A stretch of 41,667 bases of DNA from OLB7 sp966250335 (GTDB lineage: Bacteria; Bacteroidota; Ignavibacteria; OLB7): the NCBI GenBank assembly GCA_966250335.1, contig CBINGZ010000048.1, positions 1-41,667 on the forward strand, read 5' to 3'. The notes below the pieces were generated by a model, which worked only from the letters and a program-made list of their open reading frames with translations, did no database searches and was not told where the DNA came from. Positions 16,390 to 24,719 of the stretch are shown piece by piece (within the stretch, counting starts at the first letter, position 1; each line of letters begins with the position of its first letter). A program made the position numbers and the translations under genes.

Positions 16390-19050
16390 GCGAACGCGAG
16401 ATTCCTCCCCCGCGTCGGGACGCTCGCTCTCACGCTCCCTGGCGACGGCCGCGATACGGGCCCGCATCGGGGTGAGCGTGTTCTTCGTGAAGTAGGCGGC
16501 GTACCGTCCCAGCAGAGCGGTCATCGGGATCGTGACGCGTCGTTCCTCCAGCCATGCCAGCATCTTCTCCACGACCTCACGAACGGCCGGGCGTATCTCC
16601 TTCGCCATCTCCCTGCCGGCGTCGGATTCTCCGATCACCTCGCTGAGATCGATCGCGGCACGACGTACCAGCAGATCCTCGGTCGTCAGGATCGACCCGG
16701 CGAAGAGTCGTTCCAGATGCTGGCGCGCATCGCTGATCGTCTCGGGATTCGGATCGACCGCCGCTGCCAGAATTGCCGGCAGATCGTCGGCCCCCTCGTG
16801 CATCGGGTTGACCTGCGCCAGAATCTCCGGCAGGGCCGTGCGGTCCCCCGTGGCAAGCGCGAAGAGAATCCTGCGCGACAGACGCAAGCCGGCCGGCTTC
16901 GACTCGAACAGCTTGTGCGCGGTCGCCAGCTCCTCCGTGTTGGCGCGTAGAAGGGCGGCGCCGCCGAACAGATGAAAACAGCTCTCCATGAACCGGGGAC
17001 GCATAAGGCTTGGAAGACGGTTTGCGATGTCGTGGACCTGGTTCAGTCCCTCCGTGAAGTCGGCTCCCATCAGCACCTTCCCGTATGTCCCCAGCATGAC
17101 GCAGCTCACCAGCTCGCTCTGCAGTCCCCGTTCCTGGAAGAGAGGGGTGAAGATGGAGATCGTGTCGAGCATCTTCTCGATCTGCCCGATCTCCAGCAGC
17201 AGTGCGATCTTCCAGATCCTGAGATCCGACGTGACCAGATCCTCCTCCCGTTCCAGTTCCTCCAGGAACGTGAGTCGTTCCCGCAGCTCCTCCTCCGAAT
17301 CGAACAGGACGAGCATGGCGGGCGAAAGGATTCTGAGCGCCGTCCGTCGCACCGTCTCGGTCGCGTTCTCGTCGGTCAGGATCGCCTTGAACCGTTCCTC
17401 CACCCGTCGCCAGGTGGCCCGGTCGCGCGCGCTGATCGCCTCGCGCACGGTGTCGCGCAGGAAGCCGAGATAGGAACGCATCAGGACGAGCCCGGGGAAC
17501 CGGCGCAGCAGTTCCTCCATATCCTCCCACAGCTCGGAGACCCGACTCGTCTCCCTTCGCCGTCTGTAGCGCCGCAGATAGATAAGGGCGGTCAGACGGA
17601 GCTCGGCCCATGCGTCGTCCTGCGGATCGACCGTCGCCTTGTCGAACTGCAGGACGAGCGATTCATAATCGACGTTGGGGTCGCGGCGCTGGGTGTTGAG
17701 GCGATGACTGATCAGCCGCGTGGCGGTCATCCGCGCTTCATCGGGTGTCATCGCCTCCTTCGCGTGCCGGTAGAGTTTCTCGGCCACATCGACCAGACCG
17801 GCTCCGAGCTTCCAGTCGGGGGAGTCGTCCACCAGCACCGTTGTCCGGAGGGCGCGGTTGATGGCGTGGAGCACGCTCAGGGCCGGCAGCCGGACCTCGG
17901 CCGCGTGTTCCCCTGCAAGCTGGTAGGGGACGATGGAATAGATGGGAAGTTCATCCGCCAGAACCTGCACCAGGGTGTCGACGTCGACAGCGGTGCATTC
18001 CACGAAATAGCGGTGGAGCAGCGTGTGGGTGAACGCCAGGGGGCCGGTCCGGCTCTCCGCGTCCGGCAGCGGGACCGGAGGAGTGGGAGGGGTATGAAGG
18101 ATTCCCTTGAAGATCAGGATGTCGAGCATCGGATCGGCGTCCGCCAGCATCATTGCCGCCGACTCGCGCGCGAAGACCTCACCGAGACATGCCAGGCTGC
18201 CGGCCGCCCGTTTCTCGGCATCGCTCAGGTGAGCGACCATCCCCTCGGAGAGGAGCCGCACGTTCCGTTCCAGCGCGCCGACGAACGTTCGCTGGTCCAC
18301 CACCGGCATCTGCGCTCCCTTCCCCTGATTCACCGACACCGCTCCCGACTTGACCGCCCCCCGAAGCGCCGAGCGGAGCGCGAGCGTGTTGCCGAGCGTC
18401 TTCTCGCGCAGCACCTTCACCACCTGGCCGTCCACCGATTCGGCCCCGAAGAGGGTACGGCAGAGCTCCGATACATCGCCGTCGGAGAGTCCCTCCAGTT
18501 CCATCTCATCCACCAGACAGCGTTCCAGCAGACCCCGGGTCGTCAGTTCGACCGGGCGGGCCGCCACAAGCAGGGAGAGAGGTTCGTCGATCAGGCGGTC
18601 CAGGAGCATCGCGAAATCGGTGAGGGTCCCGGAGGCGAGCAGGTGGAAATCCTCGATCACAAGAAGGGTGGGGCGGAGGCCGGAGACGCGGATCAGGGCC
18701 GAGGAGACCGCCGACATCGTCTCGTCGGGATCGGAGCGGAGGAGCTGCTGGGCCGTGGCGGAGCGGGCCAGCGCGCCGGCAAGCATCGGGATGATCGATG
18801 TTGTCGAGTCGGGATAGAGACGAAGCTGCACCACCACCCCTCCGGCGGCGGCGATCCGTCTGGTCACCTCCTCTATGAGCCTGCTTTTTCCTATCCCCGC
18901 TTCCCCGGTCACCAGCATCGCGCGCAGCCCCGGAGCCTGGGAGGTACCCCGCCAGAACTCCTCGATCCGTTCGATCTCGGCCGATCGGCCGGTGAACGGA
19001 AGCAGCCCGTGGTTCAGAAAATTGACAAGGGATCTGTCTGTCGCCTGCAT
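15718..19050 (-). CDS. STAND/AAA ATPase with C-terminal SARP-type DNA-binding domain (regulator 1)
   Basis: This 1110-residue predicted transcription activator starts at MQATDRSLVNFLNHG (19050). AGGAGG lies 9-10 bases upstream and the start aligns with its two paralogs; the frame extends to 19263, but that part is not conserved. The N-terminus is an AAA/STAND ATPase with Walker A GEAGIGKS (residues 49-56) and Walker B LLVIED (129-134). A long helical middle region (about 350-880) fits a TPR-like sensor. The last ~223 residues hold an OmpR-like winged helix (VTMFGTITIQL, RGAQLCTLLGLM, KSINFAVFRLRESLG) and then a BTAD-like helical domain. This is the SARP output module, but placed C-terminally as in LuxR-type STAND regulators. 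The last 223 residues are identical in regulator 2. A SARP-like operator (19180-19254) lies in the divergent intergenic region. Confidence 0.88.
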   Translation of the reverse strand: MQATDRSLVNFLNHGLLPFTGRSAEIERIEEFWRGTSQAPGLRAMLVTGEAGIGKSRLIEEVTRRIAAAGGVVVQLRLYPDSTTSIIPMLAGALARSATAQQLLRSDPDETMSAVSSALIRVSGLRPTLLVIEDFHLLASGTLTDFAMLLDRLIDEPLSLLVAARPVELTTRGLLERCLVDEMELEGLSDGDVSELCRTLFGAESVDGQVVKVLREKTLGNTLALRSALRGAVKSGAVSVNQGKGAQMPVVDQRTFVGALERNVRLLSEGMVAHLSDAEKRAAGSLACLGEVFARESAAMMLADADPMLDILIFKGILHTPPTPPVPLPDAESRTGPLAFTHTLLHRYFVECTAVDVDTLVQVLADELPIYSIVPYQLAGEHAAEVRLPALSVLHAINRALRTTVLVDDSPDWKLGAGLVDVAEKLYRHAKEAMTPDEARMTATRLISHRLNTQRRDPNVDYESLVLQFDKATVDPQDDAWAELRLTALIYLRRYRRRRETSRVSELWEDMEELLRRFPGLVLMRSYLGFLRDTVREAISARDRATWRRVEERFKAILTDENATETVRRTALRILSPAMLVLFDSEEELRERLTFLEELEREEDLVTSDLRIWKIALLLEIGQIEKMLDTISIFTPLFQERGLQSELVSCVMLGTYGKVLMGADFTEGLNQVHDIANRLPSLMRPRFMESCFHLFGGAALLRANTEELATAHKLFESKPAGLRLSRRILFALATGDRTALPEILAQVNPMHEGADDLPAILAAAVDPNPETISDARQHLERLFAGSILTTEDLLVRRAAIDLSEVIGESDAGREMAKEIRPAVREVVEKMLAWLEERRVTIPMTALLGRYAAYFTKNTLTPMRARIAAVARERESERPDAGEESRVRVTMFGTITIQLPGQQPARLRGAQLCTLLGLMTADHLLARPLSHREFTSIAIGLERDPDKLRKSINFAVFRLRESLGSDAVDTSGETPLLRLDLVSVDLIDAHRHLRTAVDSTRDGALLRAVPELIQALAISRGEVPFPTLYDEFFESAREDFENELRKAVVRLSRALLREEDAESAEELLERGFEAMPDDEEIAELLREALRKLGKRTEATRVGLKVAEALDE

Positions 19051-19179
19051 AACCGTTGCTCCTCCTGTCCGGACGGGCTCCGTGGAACCATCCCGGTAAT
19101 TCGCCAAAGATACGACGCCGATCCCGGGCGCACTCCTCCGGTTCATATCGTGCCGTCCGATCCTCAAGGTTTTTTTCGG

Positions 19180-19254
19180 TGCAATCGCCGCGGGGCATTC
19201 AGCTAATCGAAAACGGAGAGGCGCATAATCGCCGCGAATATCTTGATGGTATAT
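19180..19254 (+). promoter_or_regulatory. SARP-like operator and promoter A
   Basis: Heptamers TGCAATC (19180-19186), GCTAATC (19202-19208) and CATAATC (19224-19230) are spaced exactly 22 bp. Eight bases after the last comes TATCTT (19239-19244), continuing as TATCTTGAT. Direct heptamers phased at 11 or 22 bp and ending 8 bp before the -10 are the known SARP activator geometry. It points at the exported protein gene at 19358. Confidence 0.7.
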
Positions 19255-19357
19255 CACGCACAACGAAACGGACCGCGGAGAATCACGGCCGGATTCGAGA
19301 ACGATCGCAGTGATGATTCACACGAACAACGACAATAAGAATGGATGGAGCAGTGAG

Positions 19358-19783
19358 ATGAAACAACGCAGCCTGTATCGCCCTCTGGGCCTTGCATTCC
19401 TTCTGATGACGACCCTGACCGCCATGAGCGACAACCCCGGTTCCGCCCGGACCGGCGGCGACCGGTTCGCCGTGACCCGTGTGCAGGTGACCGCCTCGAA
19501 CTACCACGGAGCCTGCTCCGGGGATGTGACCTTCACCGCGCGCATCGAGGCGGTCGGGGCCGGCACCGTCCGCTATCAGTGGATCACCGACGACGGCGAA
19601 GGGGGGATGACCGGAACGCTCACCTTCGACGGCAGCAACGGGGCCAGGCGGGTATATATGTCGATACAGGGGGTGGTGAACGAGGGAAGAAAGAACCGTA
19701 CCGGATGGGGAGCGATCAGAGTGATCGAGCCGAATGCGGTGGAGTCGAACCGTGCCTCCTACAACGCGGTCTGCGGCGATTGA
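19358..19783 (+). CDS. Small exported beta-rich protein, paralog of 24720-25196
   Basis: This is a 141-residue protein of unknown function. I chose the start MKQRSLYRPLG because it begins a signal peptide (hydrophobic LGLAFLLMTTLTA) and GGAG lies about 10 bases upstream; the frame opens at 19310 without these. The mature part has two cysteines (GACSG and AVCGD) that could form a disulfide, and alternating hydrophobic strands (VTFTARIEAV, TVRYQWI, RRVYMSIQGV). It aligns end to end with the protein at 24720 through the shared pattern C..(D/N)V...A.I...TV.Y.WI..D, then TL.F..(S/A)G...(V/L)Y, then (R/K)VIEPNA(V/I).S....YN..C. It lies immediately downstream of SARP-like promoter A and divergent from regulator 1, so it is a likely activation target. 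Confidence 0.8.
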   Translation: MKQRSLYRPLGLAFLLMTTLTAMSDNPGSARTGGDRFAVTRVQVTASNYHGACSGDVTFTARIEAVGAGTVRYQWITDDGEGGMTGTLTFDGSNGARRVYMSIQGVVNEGRKNRTGWGAIRVIEPNAVESNRASYNAVCGD

Positions 19784-19842
19784 GCCTCTTCGAGGAAGAA
19801 CGCTCCGAAAAAAAATCGGCTGTAAGAGGATTTCGCGAAAGA

Positions 19843-19890
19843 GATAATCAGGTTTGGGGAATGCGATAATCGGTCCGGATATCTTGATAG
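19843..19890 (+). promoter_or_regulatory. SARP-like operator and promoter B
   Basis: GATAATC occurs at 19843-19849 and again at 19865-19871, exactly 22 bp apart. A weaker TGTAAGA lies another 22 bp upstream (19821). Eight bases after the last heptamer is TATCTT (19880-19885), in TATCTTGATAG. The layout matches promoters A and C, but no convincing protein gene follows; it fires into the hairpin array that ends at 20732. Confidence 0.75.
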
Positions 19891-20321
19891 GCATAACAAT
19901 GATCGCGACGGAGAGATACCGAGAACGCCGCGGTCGGAAGGGCAGGACGCCCACGAAAGGAGAAGGGTGGAGAGAGAACGGCCCGTGAGGGTCGGCGGAA
20001 CGGAGCATGAAGGAGAGAGCGTGCTCCGTGGAGATGAGACAGAGATCCGATGCCGGTTGCGACCGGCTGAGCAATCCGGATCGGACGAAACATCGTATAG
20101 CCCTGAAGGATGCCCCTTGAAGATTATCGGCCCGGCAGGCCAACGGGAAGGGATGGACGACCTGCCGATGAATTGCGACGTGAAACCGCGCCGGGCCGGC
20201 TCTTCCCTCATGAGATCATGAAGAGCGTCGTTCACACGACGCGTTGAAATAGAAAGATCGCAGCGCGATCACCACATCGCGCCCTGATGTGCCGCACCAC
20301 GGTACGGTCCTGTACACGATA

Positions 20322-20698
20322 GACACCACCGTATGGAGAAGCGGCTCCCCCCTGTACCGGAGCCGTTGAGAGCGTGCGAGAGAGGAATGAGGAAACACAG
20401 ATTCCGAACGACACCACCGAAGAAAAGGAGAGACGGCACGACCCCAGGTACGGGCGCCGTCGAGAGAGAACGAGAGAGCGGGAAATGAACCTGGATCACA
20501 ATGCGAATAGACTTCCGGACTCCGAGATACACCACTAAAGGAGAGACGCCGCGACCCTGAATATCGCGTCGTTGAGAGAGAGAAGAGAGAGCAGCGACGA
20601 CAGAAATACGCCATGGGTTGAGAGATCGCAGTCGGTACAAACAGCCTCCATAGACACCACAACATGAGAACGAGAGAGCTCGCGAGAGAGCCCCTACC
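20322..20698 (+). repeat. Tandem array of four imperfect hairpin units
   Basis: Units begin with GACACCAC or a close variant at 20322, 20410, 20525 and 20653, so the spacing is 88, 115 and 128 bp. Units 1-3 then carry GGAGA, a stem (CGGCTCC/GGAGCCG at 20342-20365; GACGGC/GCCGTC at 20432-20461; CGCGA/TCGCG at 20550-20568) and a GAGAG-rich tract, followed by a unique tail. Unit 4 keeps the box and the GA tract and runs into the terminator. The spacers differ and there is no fixed repeat, so this is not CRISPR. Confidence 0.7.
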
Positions 20699-20699
20699 G

Positions 20700-20732
20700 A
20701 CGGGACGGCCACAAGCCGTCCCGTTTCGTTTT
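20700..20732 (+). terminator. Intrinsic terminator closing the hairpin array
   Basis: ACGGGACGGC (20700-20709) pairs perfectly with GCCGTCCCGT (20715-20724) around a CACAA loop. TTTCGTTTT follows. It is polarised to the plus strand. Confidence 0.9.
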
Positions 20733-20766
20733 GCTGAACGGTTCGTCTCTTCCTACCCCGAATAAG

Positions 20767-20790
20767 AAAAATGGTACGCGCCTTCGGCGC
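20767..20790 (-). terminator. Terminator-like hairpin after regulator 2
   Basis: On the minus strand GCGCC-GAA-GGCGC (20778-20790) is followed, after six bases, by TTTTT (20767-20771). It lies 80-100 bases past the regulator 2 stop codon. A second small hairpin (CCCC/GGGG near 20831-20841) lies between them. Confidence 0.55.
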
Positions 20791-20853
20791 TGAAGATTAT
20801 TATGAGCATGCCGCGGCTACACATCGTCCGCCCCTGCGGGGCTGCAAGACCAT

Positions 20854-21541
20854 GATCCGGGGCGCTCGGTTATTCGTCGAGAGCCTCGGCGACCTTCAAC
20901 CCTACCCGCGTTGCCTCCGTCCGCTTCCCCAGCTTCCGCAACGCCTCCCGCAGCAGCTCCGCGATCTCCTCGTCGTCCGGCATCGCCTCGAACCCCCGCT
21001 CCAAAAGCTCCTCCGCGCTCTCGGCGTCCTCCTCCCGCAGCAGCGCTCGCGACAGCCGCACCACCGCCTTCCTCAGCTCGTTCTCGAAATCTTCACGCGC
21101 CGACTCGAAGAACTCATCGTACAATGTCGGGAACGGCACCTCTCCTCGGCTGATGGCGAGCGCCTGGATCAGCTCCGGGACGGCCCGCAGCAGCGCGCCG
21201 TCGCGCGTGGAGTCGACGGCGGTCCTGAGGTGACGGTGAGCGTCGATGAGATCGACGGAGACGAGATCGAGCCGGAGGAGAGGAGTCTCGCCGGAGGTAT
21301 CGACGGCATCGGAGCCGAGGGACTCGCGGAGTCTGAAGACGGCGAAGTTGATCGACTTGCGGAGCTTGTCGGGATCGCGTTCGAGTCCGATGGCGATGGA
21401 GGTGAACTCGCGATGGGAGAGAGGTCGAGCCAGGAGATGATCGGCGGTCATGAGTCCGAGGAGGGTGCAGAGCTGAGCGCCGCGCAGCCGGGCGGGCTGT
21501 TGGCCGGGGAGCTGGATGGTGATCGTCCCGAACATCGTGAC
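20854..21541. repeat. 688-bp near-identical repeat, copy 2 (covers the DNA-binding end of regulator 2)
   Basis: This is the partner of 15702-16389, at 687 of 688 positions identical. It starts 16 bases past the stop codon and ends abruptly at 21541, where codons for VTMFG begin on the coding strand. Confidence 0.95.
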
Positions 21542-24160
21542 ACGAATCATCTCCTCCTTCGCCGCCGGCCCCGCGACCGACCGCTCCCGCTCCATCGCCG
21601 TGATGCGGGGACGCCACGCGGCAATGTCGGCCTTGGTCAGCCAGGAGGCGCAGGTGGTCAGCAGCGGCCCCGCGACTGCTGGGAGCCGCCGCTCGGCCAG
21701 CCACGCCAGCGCGCGAAGCACGGCCTCCCGGTGGTCTTCGTATCGATCTGCGATATGGCCTGCATTGGCCGGGTCCTCCTTCAGCCGTTCCAGCAGCAGA
21801 AGCACCGTGCGGACCGTCACCAGATCGAAGAGCCTGAGGATCGGCCGCGCCAGCAGAGTGAGGGCGGCCGAGAAGATCGCATCACGATCCCCGACGACTT
21901 CCGCATCGCGGAGCGATGCAAGCGCCATGACCGCCGGGTCCGCGTCCTGCGGGAGGGGCTCGATGGGGGCCTCCCATTTCCCCTCAAGCTCCAGCATGCG
22001 CAGAAGAAGCGAGTGGATACGGCGCGGAGCCAGCGGAACAGCCTCCAGCACCCGCACCGCGCTCTCGTAGTCGCCGCGGATGATGGCGGCCTCCGCGATT
22101 TTCGTCGCGATATCGGCGGCGAAGGGGGCTTCCGAGCTCTGGACGAGAGGGGCGATCAGGGCGCGGGTTGCAGCCACAAGGTCGTCCGGCGCGTCGCCGA
22201 GCAGGACGCGTCCGTAGAGGGCCCACATGCTGCCGGTGATCTCGTAGCGCCACAATCCCCGCTCCTTGAACTTCGGGGCCGCCGCCTCGCAGGAGGTGAG
22301 AAGGTCGTCGAGTCTGCCGATCGACTGCATCAGCTGCAGACGACAGAAGATGACGTACATGTTCTCCCCCCGTCCCTTCCGCTCCAGTTCCTCCAGCAGC
22401 GTCAATCGCGCTTCGAGCTGTTCCTCGCTGTCGAAGATATGGAGCAGATAGGGGCCGACCCGATCGAGCGCGAAATCCTTGAATGTCTGATCGACGCTGG
22501 GGGAATCGAGGATCTCCCGCAGTTCCCGTTCGGCTCTCCCGATCGTCTCGGCGCTGTTCCATTTGTCCGACCAGACGATGATCAGCTCGCGGAGATGGAG
22601 GACGTAGGTGCGGGTGAACTTCAGGTCGGGATATTGTTCCAGCAGTTCGCGTATGTCGTCGAGCCGCGCGTGCGACTCGGCGACCGGGTCGCGCGCGTCG
22701 TGCCAGTAGAGCGACTTCAACGCGCTCAGATGTAATTCCCTCATCCTGGGATGTCCCGCCGTCAGCTCAAGAAGTCGCATTGCGAGCTTTATCTGCGGCT
22801 CGATGTCGGTGCTGCGGCGCATCATCTGGATCTCTCCGGTAACCATCCGGGCGCCCAGCTCCTGTCGGACGTCGTCGTCGAATTTCTCCAGGTAGGCATC
22901 GTAGAGCTTTCTTGCCGTCCCCCAGACCGTGCGTGCGAGCTGCCAGTCGATCCCGAGATCGATAGACGACGCGATATACGGGCATTTCCGGATCAGCGTA
23001 TCGGCCAGTTCCGTGGGGACGCTCAGGTCGGCGCTCCGCTCCGTCAGCACGGTGAAGGGGACGATGGAGTAGACGGGAAGATCGGATGCGATGATCGTCG
23101 CCAGCGCGTTCGGAGCGGCTCCTTCCCCCGCGTTCCCATCCAGCAGATAACGATAGAGAAGATTATGGGTGAAGGCGATCGGCGCCGCTTCGCTCGTCCC
23201 TCCGCAGATCGGGTTCGGCGCGGAGGAGGAGGTGTGGAGAACGCCCTTGAAGATGAGAAGGTTGAGGATCGCCTCCGGCTCCTCCAGGACCACTGCCGCC
23301 GTCTCCCTGGCAAACACCTCGCCGAGCGATGCAAGCGAGGCGGCCGCCCGTTTCTCCCGTTCGGTCAGATGCGCCACCATCCCCTCGGAAAGAAGCCGCA
23401 CGTTCCGTTCCAGCGAGTCGGCGAACGACCGGCGGTCGAGCACTCCCCTGCCGGTGACGGGGGAGGCTGAACGTATCGCGCCGCGAAGCGCCGAACGGAG
23501 CGCCATCGCGTTCCCCAGCGTCTTCCGCTCCAGCGCCTCCACCATCTGCATGTCGGCGTCGTCCCCGAGCAGGGCGCGGCAGATGTCGGCCATGTCCGGT
23601 TCTCTCAGCCCGCGCAGTTCCATTTCATCGACAAGGTAGAGCTCCAGGACGCTGCGGGCGCGGATGTCGGTCGGCCGGGCGGAACAGACAAGGGAGAGGG
23701 GTTCGTCGGAGAGGCGTTCCAGGAGCGCCGCGAACTCGGCGACGGCATCCCCTTCCAGCACATGGATATCCTCCACGATGAGGAGGGTGGGGCGAAGCCC
23801 GCAGATCCGGGTGATGGCGGCCGTGACTCCCGCCATCGTCTCCTCCGGCTCGCTCTTCAGAAGCTGCTGGGCGGCGCCGGAGCGTCCGAGCGCGCGCGCC
23901 ACCAGCGGGACGATCGAGCTGGCGGCGTCGGCGTAGAGCTTCGTGTGAACCACGGCTCCGCCGGTCGCGGAAAGTCGCCTCCCCGATTCCTCCAGCAGCC
24001 TGCTTTTTCCTATCCCCGATTCCCCTGTGATCAGCATGCCGCGCAGGCCGGGGGCATCGGAGGTGCCGCGCCAGAATTGTTCGATACGGTCCAGTTCGTC
24101 GACCCGCCCCGCGAAGGGGAGCAGGCCGTGATTCAGAAAATTGACGAGTGTCTGCTGCAT
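20870..24160 (-). CDS. STAND/AAA ATPase with C-terminal SARP-type DNA-binding domain (regulator 2)
   Basis: This 1096-residue paralog of regulators 1 and 3 starts at MQQTLVNFLNHG (24160), aligned with the other two. No clear ribosome-binding site is seen, which is common in Bacteroidota. Walker A GESGIGKS is at residues 46-53 and Walker B LLIVED at 126-131. The helical middle region is clearly diverged from regulator 1, while the last 223 residues (winged helix plus BTAD) are identical to it and nearly identical in DNA. The two proteins should therefore read different signals but bind the same sites. SARP-like promoter C lies divergently upstream. SARP proteins are known mainly from Actinobacteria, as N-terminal DNA-binding domains controlling secondary metabolism; here the module is C-terminal. 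Confidence 0.88.
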   Translation of the reverse strand: MQQTLVNFLNHGLLPFAGRVDELDRIEQFWRGTSDAPGLRGMLITGESGIGKSRLLEESGRRLSATGGAVVHTKLYADAASSIVPLVARALGRSGAAQQLLKSEPEETMAGVTAAITRICGLRPTLLIVEDIHVLEGDAVAEFAALLERLSDEPLSLVCSARPTDIRARSVLELYLVDEMELRGLREPDMADICRALLGDDADMQMVEALERKTLGNAMALRSALRGAIRSASPVTGRGVLDRRSFADSLERNVRLLSEGMVAHLTEREKRAAASLASLGEVFARETAAVVLEEPEAILNLLIFKGVLHTSSSAPNPICGGTSEAAPIAFTHNLLYRYLLDGNAGEGAAPNALATIIASDLPVYSIVPFTVLTERSADLSVPTELADTLIRKCPYIASSIDLGIDWQLARTVWGTARKLYDAYLEKFDDDVRQELGARMVTGEIQMMRRSTDIEPQIKLAMRLLELTAGHPRMRELHLSALKSLYWHDARDPVAESHARLDDIRELLEQYPDLKFTRTYVLHLRELIIVWSDKWNSAETIGRAERELREILDSPSVDQTFKDFALDRVGPYLLHIFDSEEQLEARLTLLEELERKGRGENMYVIFCRLQLMQSIGRLDDLLTSCEAAAPKFKERGLWRYEITGSMWALYGRVLLGDAPDDLVAATRALIAPLVQSSEAPFAADIATKIAEAAIIRGDYESAVRVLEAVPLAPRRIHSLLLRMLELEGKWEAPIEPLPQDADPAVMALASLRDAEVVGDRDAIFSAALTLLARPILRLFDLVTVRTVLLLLERLKEDPANAGHIADRYEDHREAVLRALAWLAERRLPAVAGPLLTTCASWLTKADIAAWRPRITAMERERSVAGPAAKEEMIRVTMFGTITIQLPGQQPARLRGAQLCTLLGLMTADHLLARPLSHREFTSIAIGLERDPDKLRKSINFAVFRLRESLGSDAVDTSGETPLLRLDLVSVDLIDAHRHLRTAVDSTRDGALLRAVPELIQALAISRGEVPFPTLYDEFFESAREDFENELRKAVVRLSRALLREEDAESAEELLERGFEAMPDDEEIAELLREALRKLGKRTEATRVGLKVAEALDE

Positions 24161-24261
24161 TGCCGCAATCGGTCGAAATCGATGATCGGAGGAGCCGTTA
24201 TTTCCGGCGGCGGCAAGATAACAGCCCCATGGCGATCTGCGTGATCGCACTTTTTTTCTCC

Positions 24262-24330
24262 GATAAGCGATCGTGCCCGATCGGATAATCACAACCGCGA
24301 ACTCCGATAATCACCCCCGATATATTGATA
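24262..24330 (+). promoter_or_regulatory. SARP-like operator and promoter C
   Basis: GATAAGC (24262-24268), GATAATC (24284-24290) and GATAATC (24306-24312) are spaced exactly 22 bp. Eight bases after the last is TATATT (24321-24326), in TATATTGATAG. It points at the zinc-ribbon gene at 24386 and the exported protein gene at 24720. Confidence 0.78.
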
Positions 24331-24385
24331 GCATACTTTATGACTGAAACGAACAGGGACGCCGAACCACCCGGCGCCCGGGAGA

Positions 24386-24595
24386 ATGAGAGAGATGGAC
24401 AGGATCGAAGGAATGCGACGAGGAGAGAGAGCCCTATGGATCCGCGGTCTGGCGGAATGCTGGAGTTGCGGGGCATTTGCGGGAGAGAATGACCGGTTCT
24501 GCGCCTGCTGCGGAGCCGGAATCCACGAAGAGACGATCAACGGAAACGGAGAGGGAACCAAGAGCAGAACGGACACTGAATATCGCGGTACGTAA
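24386..24595 (+). CDS. Small zinc-ribbon protein, paralog of 30055-30339
   Basis: This 69-residue protein of unknown function has one treble-cysteine zinc ribbon, CWSCGAFAGENDRFCACCG (C-x2-C-x10-C-x2-C, about residues 25-43). The same spacing and CGAxA...D..(F/Y)CACCG wording occurs in the protein at 30055, also downstream of a SARP-like promoter, which is the best support for this gene being real. The true start may be the second ATG (24395), with GGGAG about 10 bases upstream. The tail after the ribbon is polar and probably disordered. It lies about 55 bases after promoter C, ahead of the exported protein gene at 24720. Confidence 0.65.
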   Translation: MREMDRIEGMRRGERALWIRGLAECWSCGAFAGENDRFCACCGAGIHEETINGNGEGTKSRTDTEYRGT

Positions 24596-24631
24596 AGCCC
24601 GCGCACAAGGAAAATATCGCAAAATAAACGA

Positions 24632-24650
24632 GGAGGGTGAGAGGCCCTCC
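24632..24650 (+). terminator. Small hairpin between the zinc-ribbon and exported protein genes
   Basis: GGAGGG (24632-24637) can pair with CCCTCC (24645-24650). Only a TTT follows after two bases, so at most it attenuates read-through into the gene at 24720. Confidence 0.3.
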
Positions 24651-24719
24651 AGGTTTCATCAATACAAACAGACACTCATCAACCAGGTCGTGTACGACCA
24701 ACGAACGGAGAACAGCATC

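Larger units (their letters stand above)
19895..20732 (+). ncRNA. Candidate ~840-nt structured non-coding RNA
   Basis: The interval runs from just after promoter B to a perfect intrinsic terminator. No convincing coding sequence is visible: the plus-strand frames are short, lack the high third-position GC of the neighbouring genes and resemble nothing I recognise. The second half contains four tandem imperfect units (20322-20698), each with a stem-loop followed by a GA-rich tract. The first half is rich in GGA and GAGAG. The boundaries are inferred from the promoter and the terminator, not measured. It may instead be a decayed copy of the small-protein genes that follow promoters C and D. Confidence 0.5.

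Noticed and set aside
19051..19263. N-terminal extension of regulator 1 to 19263
   Set aside because: The extension is not conserved in regulators 2 and 3, it runs over promoter A, and a strong AGGAGG precedes the internal start at 19050.
19967..20221. GTG-started 84-codon frame with a purine-rich upstream region, and an ATG frame at 20007-20120
   Set aside because: Codon use differs from real neighbouring genes, there is no signal peptide, zinc ribbon or resemblance to the other module proteins, and the two frames overlap. The interval is better described as a structured non-coding region, though a decayed gene cannot be excluded.
20322..20698. CRISPR array or retron
   Set aside because: The repeated part is imperfect, the spacing varies from 88 to 128 bp, and no cas or reverse transcriptase gene is present.
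20216..20712. Two overlapping minus-strand frames of about 148 codons in the hairpin array
   Set aside because: They overlap each other in different frames, follow the tandem repeats and lack any recognisable domain. The promoter and terminator both point to plus-strand transcription.
20815..20850. Repetitive extragenic palindrome (CGCCCCTGCGGGGCTG)
   Set aside because: It resembles common short intergenic palindromes, but only one copy of this form is in the window, so a repeat family cannot be supported.
15702..21541. Insertion sequence or transposon as cause of the 688-bp repeat
   Set aside because: No terminal inverted repeats, target-site duplication or transposase are visible. The patch lies within homologous genes, so gene conversion fits better.
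24477..24719. Upstream extension of the exported protein frame
   Set aside because: It overlaps the zinc-ribbon gene in another frame, has no signal peptide at its start, and the internal ATG at 24720 has both a ribosome-binding site and a signal peptide.
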